A DNA stretch of 14,235 nucleotides from positions 1 through 14,235 of the forward strand of contig CAZIVE010000069.1 in NCBI GenBank assembly GCA_964542435.1, written 5' to 3'. This document shows positions 14,042-14,235 of this stretch, piece by piece. The position numbers and the translations under genes were made by a program. Below the pieces are notes generated by a model, which was not told where the DNA came from, ran no database searches, and saw nothing but the letters and a program-made list of their open reading frames with translations. Numbering within the stretch: the first letter of the stretch is position 1; every line of letters starts with the position of its first letter. This DNA is from CAZIVE01 sp964542435 (GTDB taxonomy: Bacteria; Bacteroidota; Bacteroidia; Bacteroidales; Tannerellaceae).

Positions 14042-14235
14042 CTATTGCCGTTCGATTCCATGCGAGGCAACATTCGGGATATAAAATGATGCCGCTCTAA
14101 TTAGCGAGATAACATTCGGGATATAAAATGATGTCGTTCTAATTAGCGAGATAACATTCGGGATATAAAATGATGTCGTTCTAATTAGCGAGACAACATT
14201 CGGGATATAAAATGATGTCGTTCTAATTAGCGAGA
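14042..14235 (-). other. Open reading frame through the 42-bp array, 3' end only (possible gene end or chance)
   Basis: On the minus strand one frame is open from the window edge through all repeat units and stops at a TAG at 14044-14042. It would encode the 14-residue repeat SLIRTTSFYIPNVI with I/V variation, then a short non-repeat tail (ASHGIERQ). Because 42 is a multiple of three, a frame free of stops in one unit is automatically open across the array, so this is weak evidence of coding. The differences in copy 1 alter residues. A real gene would have its start outside the window. The three plus-strand frames all contain stops in each unit. Confidence 0.25.
14069..14235. repeat. Tandem array of 42-bp units, at least 4 copies, running off the window edge
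   Basis: Units begin at 14069, 14111, 14153 and 14195 (each with aacattcgggat), the last cut one base short by the window end. The period is exactly 42. Copies 2 to 4 are almost identical. Copy 1 differs by gccgctc instead of gtcgttc, and the base before each new unit varies between t and c (gagat/gagac). Each unit contains the perfect palindrome ctaattag inside a looser inverted repeat tcg-tt-ctaattag-cga. A decayed half-unit seems to precede the array at about 14045-14068. No spacers separate the units, so this is a minisatellite-type array and not CRISPR. It sits upstream of the phosphatase operon. Confidence 0.93.

Noticed and set aside
14069..14235. CRISPR array
   Set aside because: The 42-bp units abut directly without unique spacers, and no cas gene is nearby.

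Overview
The window looks like a chromosomal segment from a Bacteroidales bacterium, most likely a Prevotella relative. The reasons are moderate GC, A-rich translation starts without Shine-Dalgarno cores, close matches to the Bacteroidetes -7 box TAnnTTTG ahead of several genes, and the gene content (Bacteroidetes-style aminopeptidase P, GT83-like membrane glycosyltransferase, secreted GH5/GH43 enzymes, histidine acid phosphatase). The genus is inferred from overall impression, not from a marker gene. No rRNA, tRNA, insertion sequence or CRISPR array was seen.

Layout. Positions 1-218 are non-coding apart from the intrinsic terminator of pepP. pepP (minus) and rmuC (plus) diverge from a 166-bp intergenic region. 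rmuC runs tail-to-tail into a polytopic membrane glycosyltransferase (minus), and the two coding regions overlap by 53 bp. Upstream of the glycosyltransferase on the same strand is a fused ABC-type ATPase plus DUF4435 (Toprim-like) protein, the architecture of a single-chain PARIS-like or OLD-like defence effector. Divergent from it, and sharing a 173-bp promoter region with good TAnnTTTG boxes for both directions, is a plus-strand cluster: an 81-aa zinc ribbon protein, then two large proteins (487 and 467 aa) that match no family I recognise.

The right part is a compact minus-strand operon read from right to left: histidine acid phosphatase, GH5 endoglycanase with a Tat/lipoprotein signal, GH43 beta-xylosidase/arabinofuranosidase, and a small Cys-rich YgbA-type ('nitrous oxide-stimulated promoter') protein whose start codon overlaps the GH43 stop codon. 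The two hydrolases suggest breakdown of a beta-1,4-linked plant polysaccharide such as xylan or mixed glucan at the cell surface. The phosphatase would release phosphate from organic phosphate esters in the same compartment.

Upstream of this operon, running off the right edge, is a tandem array of 42-bp units (four copies visible). Because 42 is a multiple of three, one minus-strand frame stays open through the whole array and would encode a 14-residue peptide repeat.

The parts most worth following up are the fused ATPase-DUF4435 gene with its divergent cluster of uncharacterised proteins, the 42-bp array, and the coupling of ygbA to glycoside hydrolases.
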